A stretch of 64,000 nucleotides of DNA from Streptomyces venezuelae ATCC 10712 (GCF_008639165.1 NZ_CP029197.1:4592001-4656000); one strand, 5' to 3'. Counted from the first letter of the stretch, positions 43,345 to 52,554 are shown. A program made the numbers and translations. Notes: generated by a model not told the origin, from the letters alone.

Positions 43345-44694
43345 GTGAAGATTCGTCGCATTCTCGCGACCGCCGTGGCCGCCGCCGTGACCACCCCCGT
43401 CGTGTTCCTCTCGGCCGCGCCCGCCTTCGCCGACACCAAGCCGACGCCCGCCTCGACGCAGAAGCCCGCCGCGGACGAGGACGGCCCGGACGAGGACTTC
43501 GCCGAGTACGAGAAGCTCATCGCCGCCGTCGAGAAGGCGGAGGCGAAGATCAAGGCGCTCGACGCCGAGCGTGACGGCGTCGAGAAGAAGATCGCCGCCG
43601 ACGACATCGGCCAGGCGGTCAAGACCGAGCGCGCCGAGGCGCAGAAGGCGCTCGACGCCGCCACGGCCGCCAAGACCGCCGCCGACGAGACGCTGGCCAA
43701 GGCCGAGGCGGCGCTGAAGAAGCTCCTGGAGACCCCGGCCGACGGCCAGACGCCGCCCACCGAGCAGCAGAAGGCGGACGCCGAGAAGGCCGTCGCCGAC
43801 GCCAAGAAGGCCGTCGAGGCCGCCGACGCCGCCAAGGGCGCCGCGAAGGTCCGGAACGACGCCGCGGTCAAGGCCGCCACGGACGCCATGGTGGAGCTCT
43901 TCCGCCAGCTGGGGCGCATCGACGAGAAGCTGAAGACGGCCAAGGAGGAGCTCGCCGCCGCCGAGAAGGCGCTGGAGGAGTTCGAGGGCACCGACCCGGA
44001 GTGCAAGGAGGACCGTTCCGTCCTCGTCGACCTGACCGGGCCGAAGAAGATCACCGCCGGCACCAGCGCCGTCTTCTCCCTGAGCATCAAGAACAACTCG
44101 CAGCGCACCCTCGACTCCGTCAACGCGCTCGCCTTCGCGACGAACCTCCCCGACGACTGGGAGGACGTCCTCGAAGGCGAGAAGCCGGAGCAGTTCATCA
44201 CCGTCGAGTGGACCGGCGCCGGCAACCCGCACTGGTCGCCGATCACCGAGGAGTTCGACTCCATCGAGGTCGGCAGCCTCGCCCAGGGCAAGAAGGCCGA
44301 CGTGAAGCTGCGCCTCACGCTCGACCCGAAGATCCCGGTCGGCAAGGGCGTCGCCTTCTCCACCGGCGCGTACGAGAACAACGACGGCTCCTGCGGCATC
44401 AGCGAGCAGTACTCCAACGCGTACTTCGACATCGTCTCCGGCAAGACCGACAAGCCGCAGCCGAAGCCGACCCCGTCGAAGACCACCGCGACGCCCACCC
44501 CGGCGCCCACCAGCGGTGGCAACGGCAACACCAGCCAGCAGGGCGGCTCGTCGAACACCCCGGTGAAGGGCAGCCTCGCCGCCACCGGTGCGAACGACAC
44601 CCTGCCGCTGGGCCTCGCGGCCGCCGCTGCCGTCGCCCTCGGCGCCGGCGCCCTGGTCGTCGCCCGCCGCCGCAAGGCCGACGGCACCGCGTAA
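43345..44694 (+). CDS. LAATG-anchored cell-surface protein with coiled-coil region
   Basis: 449 residues from GTG. Signal peptide 1-29 (KIRRILATAVAAAVTT..., cleavage after APAFA). Residues about 45-220 are a long Ala/Glu/Lys coiled coil; about 225-370 a beta-rich domain with Cys residues (DPECKEDRS, DGSCGISEQY); about 375-405 a Pro/Thr/Gly/Ser cell-wall linker. The sorting signal LAATG (411-415) is followed by a hydrophobic helix and ARRRK. LAxTG is the motif of class E sortases in Streptomyces, so the protein should be covalently attached to peptidoglycan. Function unknown; no sortase is nearby. Confidence 0.88.
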   Translation: MKIRRILATAVAAAVTTPVVFLSAAPAFADTKPTPASTQKPAADEDGPDEDFAEYEKLIAAVEKAEAKIKALDAERDGVEKKIAADDIGQAVKTERAEAQKALDAATAAKTAADETLAKAEAALKKLLETPADGQTPPTEQQKADAEKAVADAKKAVEAADAAKGAAKVRNDAAVKAATDAMVELFRQLGRIDEKLKTAKEELAAAEKALEEFEGTDPECKEDRSVLVDLTGPKKITAGTSAVFSLSIKNNSQRTLDSVNALAFATNLPDDWEDVLEGEKPEQFITVEWTGAGNPHWSPITEEFDSIEVGSLAQGKKADVKLRLTLDPKIPVGKGVAFSTGAYENNDGSCGISEQYSNAYFDIVSGKTDKPQPKPTPSKTTATPTPAPTSGGNGNTSQQGGSSNTPVKGSLAATGANDTLPLGLAAAAAVALGAGALVVARRRKADGTA

Positions 44695-44733
44695 CCAGGC
44701 CCAGCCCCACCCCGTCCCCCGTACGGCGCGCGC

Positions 44734-46734
44734 TCAGCCCGCCGTGCGGGGGATCGTCTTCTCCCACGTCCGGTGGAACGCCACCTCCCCGCCCTCCTTG
44801 CACACCACCTCGTCCGTCGTGTGGAAGGCGTCCGCGTCGCAGCTGATCTCCGAGCGGGTGTCGATCGTGACGTCCCAGGCCATGTCCGGGCGGTGCAGGC
44901 GGATCGTCCACTCCGAGCGGGTGCGGGCCGACAGGGGGCCGCTCTCGTCGATCGTGTACGTCTCCAGGGCGTCCTCCGTGAACTCCAGGCCGTCCGGGTA
45001 CACGCGCGTGCCGCCGTACCTCGGGTCGACCTCCAGGGTCCACTCGCCCTTCGCCACGTCCCTGACCACGAGCCGCTCCGGGCGGGGCTCCTCCAGGGTG
45101 CGCGGGAAGACCACGCCCAGCGGCTCCGACTGCTCCGGTTCCTGCCATTCGACGGCGTCCTCGGTGGCGCCGCGGACCGGCAGGGTGAGGGAGGAGCCCG
45201 CCGGGTCGAGAGTGAAGCCCGCCGCGTCCGGCTGCGGCCAGATCCACGGCCAGTACGTGGACGAGACCGCCAGCCGCACCCGGTGGCCGGGCGCGAAGGA
45301 GTGGCCGATGCCGTTCAGTTCGAAGACGAAGCTCTCCGTCTCGCCGATCTGCGCCTCCACGGCCCGGTCGCGGCCGTAGCGGGCGGAGAAGTTCAGCGCG
45401 CCCCGGGTGACCAGGGTGGAGGAGCCGTCGGGGGCGATGTCGCAGAGCCGGGCGACGACCTGCCCGGTGGGGGCGGCCGTGCGCAGGGCGAGGCTCACCG
45501 ACGGGCGGCCGAGGATCTCGACGGGGCCGCCGTCCTCGGGGACCGGGAAGTCGAAGCAGGCCGAGTGGGCGTCCTCGTCGCGCTGGTCGGGCGGCAGGTC
45601 GGCGTCGTTGCCGAAGGGGAAGAAGCGGCCCGCGTCGAGCCCGGTCTGCTGCGGCGAGTCGACGACGACCGGCAGGCCCTGGAAGGCGTACCGGACGGGG
45701 GTGACGTGCGGGGAGGGCCAGGCGGGGTCGGCGACCCAGCGGCCCGGCAGCTCCTCGTAGACGGTGGCCGGCGGGTGCGAGTCGCTGATCCAGGAGCGCA
45801 GCAGCGGCTCGGCCATCATGTCGTTCTCGGCGCCCTTGAGGTGGTGGTCCCACCAGCGCAGGGTCTCCTGGAGGAAGCCGATCGCCGGGCCGGGCGGCAG
45901 CCCGCGGTCCGGGTACTGGTGCGACCAGGGGCCGATGATGCCGCGTACCCGGTCCTGGGGGAGGTGCTCCACCAGGCGGAGCACGGTGTCGCGGTACGGA
46001 TCGTGCCAGCCGCCCACGGCGAGGACGGCGGCCCGGATCGCCGGGTAGTCCTCGCAGACGCTGCCGTGCCGCCAGTACGCGTCACGTGTCTGGTGGGAGA
46101 GCCAGGTGTGGATGAACGGCTCCACCGCCTCCAGGCGCTTCAGCCACATCTCCCGCCACTCCTCGCCCACGTGCCGGGGGTCCGGCGGCCGGCAGACGAA
46201 GGCGAGCATGGTGGCCGCCCAGGCGTGCATGTCCACGGCGAGGACCGAGCCGCCCATGTAGTGGACGTCGTTGTCGTAGCGGTCGTCGGTGGAGCAGACG
46301 GTGACGATCGCCTTCAGCGGCTCGGGGGCGAGCGCCGCGATCTGCAGCGAGTTGAAGCCGCCCCAGGAGATGCCGAACATGCCGACCTTGCCGGTGCACC
46401 AGGGCTGCTCGGCGAGCCAGTTCACGACGGCCACGCCGTCGGCGAGCTCGACCGGGTCGTACTCGTCGCCGGGCAGGCCCTCGCTGTTGCCGTGGCCGCG
46501 GACGTCCACCCGTACGGACGCGTAGCCGTGGCCCGCGTACCAGGGGTGGCGCTGCCAGTCGCGGGGCGCCGTCCAGTCGGTGAGGCGGTACGGCAGGTAC
46601 TCCAGGAGCGCCGGTACGGGCTCCTCGGTCATCGGCCGCCACACGCGCGCGTACAGCCTGGTTCCGTCCGGCAGCGGGATGCGGATGTCCTCGTGGCGGG
46701 TCTCGTACGGGAAGTCGGTACGGATCTTCGTCAT
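44734..46734 (-). CDS. CocE/NonD family hydrolase (X-Pro dipeptidyl-peptidase-like)
   Basis: 666 residues. An alpha/beta hydrolase: oxyanion-side EYLPYR, VRVDVRGHGNSEG, nucleophile Ser123 in GISWGG, Asp245 in VGGWHDPY, His272 in GPWSHQYPD. The C-terminal jelly-roll is typical of the family (GRPSVSLALRTAAPTGQVVARLCD). Members include cocaine esterase and S15 X-prolyl peptidases. It starts 34 bases after the POT peptide-transporter stop and probably shares its mRNA, so a role in processing imported peptides or amide/ester compounds is likely. No signal peptide, so cytosolic. Confidence 0.9.
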   Translation of the reverse strand: MTKIRTDFPYETRHEDIRIPLPDGTRLYARVWRPMTEEPVPALLEYLPYRLTDWTAPRDWQRHPWYAGHGYASVRVDVRGHGNSEGLPGDEYDPVELADGVAVVNWLAEQPWCTGKVGMFGISWGGFNSLQIAALAPEPLKAIVTVCSTDDRYDNDVHYMGGSVLAVDMHAWAATMLAFVCRPPDPRHVGEEWREMWLKRLEAVEPFIHTWLSHQTRDAYWRHGSVCEDYPAIRAAVLAVGGWHDPYRDTVLRLVEHLPQDRVRGIIGPWSHQYPDRGLPPGPAIGFLQETLRWWDHHLKGAENDMMAEPLLRSWISDSHPPATVYEELPGRWVADPAWPSPHVTPVRYAFQGLPVVVDSPQQTGLDAGRFFPFGNDADLPPDQRDEDAHSACFDFPVPEDGGPVEILGRPSVSLALRTAAPTGQVVARLCDIAPDGSSTLVTRGALNFSARYGRDRAVEAQIGETESFVFELNGIGHSFAPGHRVRLAVSSTYWPWIWPQPDAAGFTLDPAGSSLTLPVRGATEDAVEWQEPEQSEPLGVVFPRTLEEPRPERLVVRDVAKGEWTLEVDPRYGGTRVYPDGLEFTEDALETYTIDESGPLSARTRSEWTIRLHRPDMAWDVTIDTRSEISCDADAFHTTDEVVCKEGGEVAFHRTWEKTIPRTAG

Positions 46735-46767
46735 CGGGTCACCTCGGGGGTCGCCTCAGGGGTTGCC

Positions 46768-48273
46768 TCAGTGGACGGGGTGCATGGTGCGGCGCAGCCA
46801 GGGCGCCAGGGCGATCACGACGAGGCCGACGGCCACGGCCACGGCGCCGTTCACGCCGAAGTACACGGGCTTGGAGACGTCGTCGTAGAGCTTCACGGTC
46901 TGCGCCTGGATGCCGTTGGCGAGCGCAAGGGAGAGGAACCAGAGCGACATGGTCTGGCTGGAGAAGGCCTTCGGGGCGAGCTTGCTCGTCGCGGACATCC
47001 CGGAGGTCTCCAGGAGCACGTCACCGAGGCCGAGCAGCAGGTACGAGCCGACGATCCACCAGGCGGCCATCTTGTACGTGTCGTCGGCGTGCCCCGAGGT
47101 CGGCAGGACCATCAGGAGGAACGACAGACCGCCGAGGATCACCCCGAAGGCGATCTTGTTGGAGGCGTGCGGCTGCCGGTGCCCCATCCGGGCCCAGACG
47201 GCGGCCACCACGGGCGCCAGGGCCACCTCGAAGGCGCCGAGGGCGGAGGCGTACCAGCTCGCCGGGAAGTCGAAGCCGAGGATGGTGGTCCGGGCGTTGG
47301 TGGACGCCAGCAGGATCATCGTCGAGTAGGCCTGGAAGAGGATGAAGTTGAAGACCACCGAGGCCAGGAAGAGCACGACGTACGGCCTGAGCCGGCCGCG
47401 CTCCTCCGCCGTGACCCGGGGGCTGGTGAACATCACCCAGAAGTAGACGACCGGTGCGATCACCGAGATCACGGTGAGCACGTCGACGAAGCGGTCCATC
47501 GTCAGCCAGCCCGCGAGCGCGAGGCCCGTGGCGGCGGCCGCCACGACGACCGCGCCGGCGATCATCAGCCGGACCGCCCGCCGCATGGCCTCGGGGGCCA
47601 GCGCGAACTCGGCGGAGTGCTTGCGCCCGGCCAGGTGACGCCGCCCGGCGACGTACTGGATCAGGCCGAGCGTCATGCCGAGCGCGGCGGCGGAGAAGCC
47701 CCAGTGGTAGCCCTTGTGGTCGGCGAGCCAGCCGGTGATCAGCGGGCCGGCGAAGGCGCCGATGTTGATCGCCATGTAGTAGAGCGCGAAACCGGCGTCG
47801 CGCCGGTCGTCGTCCGTCCGGTACAGCTTGCCGACCATGGTCGCCACGTTCGGCTTGAGCAGTCCGGTGCCGGCGCTGATCAGGCCGAGGCCCACCCACG
47901 TCATGGCGGCCGTCGGCACCGCCATCGCGTAGTGGCCGCAGGCGATGAGGATGCCGCCCCAGAGGACCGCGCGGTACGAGCCGAGGATGCGGTCCGCGAG
48001 CCAGCCGCCGGCCACCGAGACCAGGTAGACGAGGGTGCCGTACGCGGCCGAGACCGAGGCGGCGGTGCCCGACGCCATCCCGAGGCCGCCGTCGGAGACG
48101 GCCGCCGCGAAGTAGAGGACGAGGATCGCCTGCATGCCGAGGAACGAGAACCGCTCCCAGACCTCCAGGCCGGAGAGGCTCAGCAGACCCCGGGGATGCC
48201 CGAAGAAGGCGCGGTCGTCCTCGGGGGGAGGCTGCTCGCCGTTCGCGTCGGTGTCGATCGTTGTTTGGGACAA
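46768..48273 (-). CDS. POT/PTR family proton-dependent oligopeptide transporter
   Basis: 501 residues from a TTG at 48273, chosen because GGAG lies 7 bases upstream and the frame ahead of it looks noncoding. About 12-14 helices. The POT signature ExxERFSFLG is present as EVWERFSFLGMQ in helix 1 and AGTGLLKPNVATMVG plus FALYYMAINIGAFAGP carry the family motifs. It imports di/tripeptides with protons across the inner membrane. It is followed by a CocE-type hydrolase, suggesting uptake and hydrolysis of peptides as one unit. Confidence 0.9.
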   Translation of the reverse strand: MSQTTIDTDANGEQPPPEDDRAFFGHPRGLLSLSGLEVWERFSFLGMQAILVLYFAAAVSDGGLGMASGTAASVSAAYGTLVYLVSVAGGWLADRILGSYRAVLWGGILIACGHYAMAVPTAAMTWVGLGLISAGTGLLKPNVATMVGKLYRTDDDRRDAGFALYYMAINIGAFAGPLITGWLADHKGYHWGFSAAALGMTLGLIQYVAGRRHLAGRKHSAEFALAPEAMRRAVRLMIAGAVVVAAAATGLALAGWLTMDRFVDVLTVISVIAPVVYFWVMFTSPRVTAEERGRLRPYVVLFLASVVFNFILFQAYSTMILLASTNARTTILGFDFPASWYASALGAFEVALAPVVAAVWARMGHRQPHASNKIAFGVILGGLSFLLMVLPTSGHADDTYKMAAWWIVGSYLLLGLGDVLLETSGMSATSKLAPKAFSSQTMSLWFLSLALANGIQAQTVKLYDDVSKPVYFGVNGAVAVAVGLVVIALAPWLRRTMHPVH

Positions 48274-48392
48274 AGGGCGCACTCCAGGTCGTATGAGCTG
48301 ATCCCGAACATACCGGGGGTGACGGGAAGGCGCCCACGGTGATCGAAAGGTGACCGGATACGCTGGCTTGAGTGAATCGAGCGACACATCGA

Positions 48393-48438
48393 CAATCCAT
48401 GTGATCGTCAGCGTGATCGCCGGCAATCCGTGTGACCG
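48393..48438. repeat. Direct repeats ahead of the polyprenyl synthase gene
   Basis: CAATCCATGTGATCG (48393-48407) and CAATCCGTGTGACCG (48424-48438) match at 13 of 15 positions and are 31 bp apart. They lie in the 210-bp divergent gap between the peptide transporter and the polyprenyl synthase. Two direct copies three helical turns apart suggest a binding site for a dimeric regulator. Confidence 0.5.
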
Positions 48439-48483
48439 ATTCGTGGGAACGTCAGCAGGCGTCAGCAGACAGGAGACCCCCTC

Positions 48484-49494
48484 GTGACCGTCGTCGGGCC
48501 GTTCGGTCTTAGCGTGCGGGACCAGGCTCTTGAGGCCGATGTCCAGACCGGTTTGGCGGCCGTGGAGGCGGGCCTCCTGGACGCCACCAAGAGCGATGTC
48601 CCCTTCATCACGGAGGCCGCGCAGCACCTCGTCCTCGCCGGCGGGAAGCGTTTCCGCCCCCTGCTCGTGATGCTCGCCGCCCAGTTCGGCGACCCGTACG
48701 CACCCGGCGTCGTGCCCTCCGCCGTCGTCGTCGAGCTCACCCACCTGGCCACGCTCTACCACGACGACGTCATGGACGAGGCCGACGTCCGCCGCGGCGT
48801 CGACAGCGCCAACACCCGCTGGGGCAACTCGATCGCCGTCCTCACGGGTGACTTCCTCTTCGCCCGCGCCTCGCACACGCTCGCGGACCTCGGCCCCGAG
48901 GCCGTGCGCATCCAGTCCGAGGCGTTCGAACGGCTCGTCACCGGCCAGATCCTGGAGACCGCCGGCCCGCAGGAGGGCCGCGACCCGGTCGACCACTACC
49001 TCGACGTCCTCGGCGGCAAGACCGGCTCCCTCGTGGCCGTCTCCTGCCGCTTCGGCGCCATGATGGCCGGCGCCGACGAGAGCGTCGTCGACATCCTCAC
49101 CCAGTACGGCGAGCGGCTCGGCGTCGCCTTCCAGCTCGCCGACGACGTCCTCGACATCGCCTCCGACTCCCACGAGTCAGGCAAGACCCCCGGCACCGAC
49201 CTCCGCGAGGGCATCCCCACCCTCCCCGTCCTCCATCTGCGGGCAGCCGCCGCCGCCCACGGGCGCCCCGAGGACCTGGAGCTCGTCGCCCTCGTCGACG
49301 GCGACCTCAGCGACGACGACCGGCACGCCGAGGCCCTTCGCCTGCTGCGCGCCCACCCGGCCCTCGAACAGGCCCGGCGGGACACCGTGCGGTACGCCGA
49401 GGAGGCCCGGGCCATGCTGGCGCCGCTGCCCGACGGGTACGCGAAGTCGGCCCTGGCGGAGATGTGCGACGCGGTGGTCCACCGGGCGGGCTGA
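48484..49494 (+). CDS. Polyprenyl diphosphate synthase (long chain, E-type)
   Basis: 336 residues from GTG with AGGAG upstream. First aspartate-rich motif at 94-98 (HDDVMDEADVRRG), second at 220-224 (LADDVLDI), plus GGKRFRPLLV. It condenses isopentenyl diphosphate onto an allylic starter. The residues before the first motif are small and aromatic-poor (LATLYHDD), fitting long-chain products such as the C45 tail of MK-9. Together with the menaquinone genes at 15-20 kb, this makes it the likely tail-maker, although chain length is not proven. Cytosolic. Confidence 0.9.
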   Translation: MTVVGPFGLSVRDQALEADVQTGLAAVEAGLLDATKSDVPFITEAAQHLVLAGGKRFRPLLVMLAAQFGDPYAPGVVPSAVVVELTHLATLYHDDVMDEADVRRGVDSANTRWGNSIAVLTGDFLFARASHTLADLGPEAVRIQSEAFERLVTGQILETAGPQEGRDPVDHYLDVLGGKTGSLVAVSCRFGAMMAGADESVVDILTQYGERLGVAFQLADDVLDIASDSHESGKTPGTDLREGIPTLPVLHLRAAAAAHGRPEDLELVALVDGDLSDDDRHAEALRLLRAHPALEQARRDTVRYAEEARAMLAPLPDGYAKSALAEMCDAVVHRAG

Positions 49495-49703
49495 GCCGCC
49501 GTCTCGGGGTGCCCGGCCGGGCACCCGGGCCCGCCGCTCCGGCCGTCCGGGTCCGCCGTGCGGGCCAGGTGGTCTCAGGGTCGGGTCATCCCGAAGCAGT
49601 ACGCGAGGTTGATCCCCCGGGCTGACGCTTCCGCGCCCTCCGTTTGGTGAGATGGAGACATCGACCACGGAAGGCCCGGAAGGGCACGGAGGTAGGGGAG
49701 ACC

Positions 49704-50906
49704 ATGGCAGAGACCCGTAAGGCCGGCCGGTACATCGTCCCGGTCGCGGTGGCCGGAGTGGCCGCGGCGACCATCGGCCTCGTCCCGGCACTGGCGGCGT
49801 CGGGCGACCCCGACCTGCCGGAGATCACCGCCCAGCAGCTCATCGAGAAGATCGCCGCCTCGGACACCCAGACCCTGTCCGGCACCTTCAGGATCTCCAC
49901 CGACCTGGGCCTGCCCCTCGAAGGCCTCGCCTCCGGCCTGACCTCCGGCCTCGGCGGCGGCGCCGGCGGCTCCGGCGGCTCCGGTACGGCGGACCCCTCG
50001 CAGAAGCTCACCGAGCTCATCTCCGGCAGCCACACCCTCCGCGTGGCGGCCGACGGCCCCGAGCGCCAGAAGCTGACGCTGCTCGACGGCTCCGACGAGT
50101 ACAGCCTGATCCACAACGGCGACGACGTCTGGGCGTACGACAGCAAGTCCAAGGAGGTCTTCCACGAGAAGGCCCCGGCGGACGCGGGCCCCAAGGACGC
50201 CCCGAAGGCGGAGCTCCCGGGCACGCCCAAGCAGCTCGCGGACGAGGTCCTGAAGGCCGCCGGTGACACCACGTCGATCACCGTCGACGGTACGGCGAAG
50301 GTGGCCGGCCGGGACGCGTACCAGCTGGTGATCAAGCCGAAGCAGGCCGGTTCCACGGTCGAGTCGGTGAAGATCGCGGTGGACGCGGCCAACGGCACCC
50401 CGCTGAAGTTCACCCTGGCCTCGGTCGAGGGCGGCAAGCCCGTCGTCGACGCGGGCTTCACCAAGGTCGACTTCTCGAAGCCGGCGGCCTCCGACTTCAC
50501 CTTCAAGGCGCCCGAGGGCGCGAAGGTGACCGAGGGCGGGGCGGAGAAGGCGGCCGGCGAGAAGGACGGCCCCTTCGACGGGCCGCTGCCGGAGGGCCTT
50601 GAGGAGGCGTTCGGCGGCTTCGGTCCCGGCGCGGGCGCCGGCAAGGGCGACGTGAACGTCATCGGCGAGGGCTGGACGGCGATCGCGAAGATCGACACCG
50701 GGGCGCCGGCGCCCAAGACCGACGAAGCGCCGAAGGAGATCCAGGGGCTCCTGGGCTCCTTCGGCGACAAGGTCACCGGGAAGTTCGGCTCGGGCACCGT
50801 CTTCAAGACGAAGATCGTGAACGCGCTCCTCACCGACGACGGCAAGGTCTACGTCGGAGCGGTCACGAAGGACGCGCTGGTGAACGCGGCGAACGCCGGC
50901 AAGTAG
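49704..50906 (+). CDS. Secreted LolA/LppX-like lipoprotein-carrier-fold protein
   Basis: 400 residues from the ATG at 49704, which has GGAGGTAGGGG upstream. Signal peptide 1-32 (RKAGRYIVPVAVAGVAA..., cleavage near ALAAS); no lipobox. The body is beta-rich with QTLSGTFRISTDLGLP near the start, a Gly/Ser insert, LRVAADGPERQKLTLL, DVWAYDSKSKEVFHEKAP and GRDAYQLVIKPKQAG, the pattern of LolA-like half-barrels in actinobacteria. These bind lipids or hydrophobic ligands outside the membrane; the ligand here is unknown. A possible transporter partner is not adjacent. A strong terminator follows. Confidence 0.75.
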   Translation: MAETRKAGRYIVPVAVAGVAAATIGLVPALAASGDPDLPEITAQQLIEKIAASDTQTLSGTFRISTDLGLPLEGLASGLTSGLGGGAGGSGGSGTADPSQKLTELISGSHTLRVAADGPERQKLTLLDGSDEYSLIHNGDDVWAYDSKSKEVFHEKAPADAGPKDAPKAELPGTPKQLADEVLKAAGDTTSITVDGTAKVAGRDAYQLVIKPKQAGSTVESVKIAVDAANGTPLKFTLASVEGGKPVVDAGFTKVDFSKPAASDFTFKAPEGAKVTEGGAEKAAGEKDGPFDGPLPEGLEEAFGGFGPGAGAGKGDVNVIGEGWTAIAKIDTGAPAPKTDEAPKEIQGLLGSFGDKVTGKFGSGTVFKTKIVNALLTDDGKVYVGAVTKDALVNAANAGK

Positions 50907-50930
50907 AGCCGCACGCACGAGAGTTGGGAC

Positions 50931-50970
50931 CCCGGGCGGGTCGGGGGCGATGGTCACCGACCCGCCCGGG
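50931..50970. terminator. Terminator between convergent LolA-like and aminopeptidase genes
   Basis: CCCGGGCGGGTCGG and CCGACCCGCCCGGG pair over 14 bp around a 12-base loop. It lies 24 bases after the LolA-like stop and 27 bases after the aminopeptidase stop on the other strand, so it can serve both. Confidence 0.85.
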
Positions 50971-50997
50971 CGTTCTTGGGCGCCTGCTCCCGCGGCC

Positions 50998-52302
50998 TTA
51001 CGGGAAGGTCAGCTTGAAGCTGTTGATGTAGCCGGTGTCGGCCGAGGCCTTGTCCTGGACGCGGAGCTTCCAGGCGCCGTTGGCGACCTCGGAGGAGGCG
51101 TTCACGGTGAAGGTCTGGACGATGTTGTCGGCGCTGCCGCCGGACCGGTTGGACAGGCTGTAGGCCGTGCCGTCCGGGGCGACGAGGTCGACGACGAGGT
51201 CACCGCGGTAGGTGTGGACGATGTTCACGTCCACCTTGAGGGCGGAGGGCGCGTTGCCCGCGATGCCGGTGACGTTGACCGTCGAGGTCACCGCGGCGCC
51301 GTTGTCCGGGATCGAGACGTCGGCCGTGTTCTCGAAGACCGTGCCGGGCGGCGTGGTCGTACCGGCGGACAGCGTCCAGATCGCGTGCGCGATCGCGTCG
51401 CTGTTGCGGTCGAGAGCGGTGTCGTTGATGTTCGACGTCGTGTCGCAGGACGAGTGGTAGCAGCGGTCGAAGGCCGTGGCCGTACCGCCCCACTTCTGCA
51501 CCTGGGCACTGGACTTGACCCGGCTGGCACCCGTGAAGAGGCCACCGACGGGGACGCCGACGTTCTTGAAGGAGGCGTGGTCGGAGCGGCCGTCGCCCTC
51601 CGTCTCGATCTCCGTCGGGACGCCGAGACCGGCGAAGTAGTTCTTGAAGGTCGTCTCGATCGTCGGGTCGTCGTCGTAGACGAAGTAGCCCGGGTTCGGC
51701 GAGCCGATCATGTCGAAGTTGAGGTAGCCGGAGAGCTTGGCGCGCTCGGTGGTGGGCAGCTGGGACACGTAGTACTTCGAGCCGACGAGACCGAGCTCCT
51801 CCGCGCCCCACCAGCCGAAGCGCAGGTGCTTGGTGGGCTGGTAGCCGGAGCGGGCGACGGCGAGCGCGGTCTCCAGGACGGCGGCGGAGCCCGAGCCGTT
51901 GTCGTTGATGCCGGGGCCCGAGGACACCGAGTCGAGGTGCGAGCCGGCCATCAGGACCTGGTTCGGGTCGCCGCCGGGCCAGTCGGCTATCAGGTTGTAG
52001 CCGGTGGCGCCGCTGGAGGTGAACTGCTGCACGGTGGTGGTGTAGCCGGCGGCGTCCAGCTTGGCCTTCACGAAGTCGATCGACGCCTTGTAGCCGGTAC
52101 GGCCGTGGGCGCGGTTGCCGCCGTTGGCGGTGGCGATCGACTGGAGGTCCGCCAAGTGCTGCTTGACGTTGGCCAGCGGGATGTCGGGCGCGGCGGCGGC
52201 AGCGGCCGGGGCGGCCGTCGCGCCGGTGCCGGTGAGTCCGGCGAGGGCGAGCGCCGCGAGGGCGGCGACCGCGGTGACGCGTCTGGGCACGGAGATGTTC
52301 AT
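50998..52302 (-). CDS. Secreted M28 zinc aminopeptidase with P/PPC-like C-terminal domain
   Basis: 434 residues. Signal peptide and short propeptide 1-37; the mature part begins APDIPLANV exactly like S. griseus aminopeptidase (SGAP). With that alignment the zinc ligands are His122, Asp134, Glu169, Asp197 and His283, with catalytic Glu168 and Tyr282. Residues 37-320 are the peptidase. From about 325 a proprotein-convertase P-domain (NTADVSIPDNGAAVTS, VDLVAPDGTAYSL, GAWKLRVQDKASAD) follows, absent from SGAP itself. It releases N-terminal hydrophobic residues outside the cell. The gene has a promoter-like TTGACG about 45 bp upstream of a TTGAC-N5-GTCAA repeat region. Confidence 0.95.
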   Translation of the reverse strand: MNISVPRRVTAVAALAALALAGLTGTGATAAPAAAAAAPDIPLANVKQHLADLQSIATANGGNRAHGRTGYKASIDFVKAKLDAAGYTTTVQQFTSSGATGYNLIADWPGGDPNQVLMAGSHLDSVSSGPGINDNGSGSAAVLETALAVARSGYQPTKHLRFGWWGAEELGLVGSKYYVSQLPTTERAKLSGYLNFDMIGSPNPGYFVYDDDPTIETTFKNYFAGLGVPTEIETEGDGRSDHASFKNVGVPVGGLFTGASRVKSSAQVQKWGGTATAFDRCYHSSCDTTSNINDTALDRNSDAIAHAIWTLSAGTTTPPGTVFENTADVSIPDNGAAVTSTVNVTGIAGNAPSALKVDVNIVHTYRGDLVVDLVAPDGTAYSLSNRSGGSADNIVQTFTVNASSEVANGAWKLRVQDKASADTGYINSFKLTFP

Positions 52303-52460
52303 GTGGGGGCTCCGGATTCCGAACGGGGATGGGACGGAACGTGCGAGACGCCTCGGGCGTGAGTGCCACGAGGCGCTGGAGCTGTGCGTGTGCGTGTGCG
52401 GTGTTCAGTTGTCCGAGGGATCGTTTGTTCTGCTGTGCGTGCTGAATGTTCAGTGAGATT

Positions 52461-52475
52461 TTGACTCCGCGTCAA
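52461..52475. promoter_or_regulatory. TTGAC-N5-GTCAA inverted repeat
   Basis: TTGACTCCGCGTCAA is a 5+5 inverted repeat with a 5-bp spacer in the 252-bp gap between the aminopeptidase and Nudix-like genes. On the minus strand its end forms TTGACG, a good -35 element for the aminopeptidase, with GAACAT 18 bp downstream. It resembles the CTGAC-N5-GTCAG sites elsewhere in the window but differs at the outer base. The gap also has a CGCCTCG/CGAGGCG hairpin at 52349-52375 in the leader. Confidence 0.4.
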
Positions 52476-52554
52476 GAGCGGAAACCGGTCAGGGGTGTTC
52501 GCTCACCGGACAAGCGCCTCGGCCGGCCTGCGCCGCTGCCCTACGCTGCTGCCC

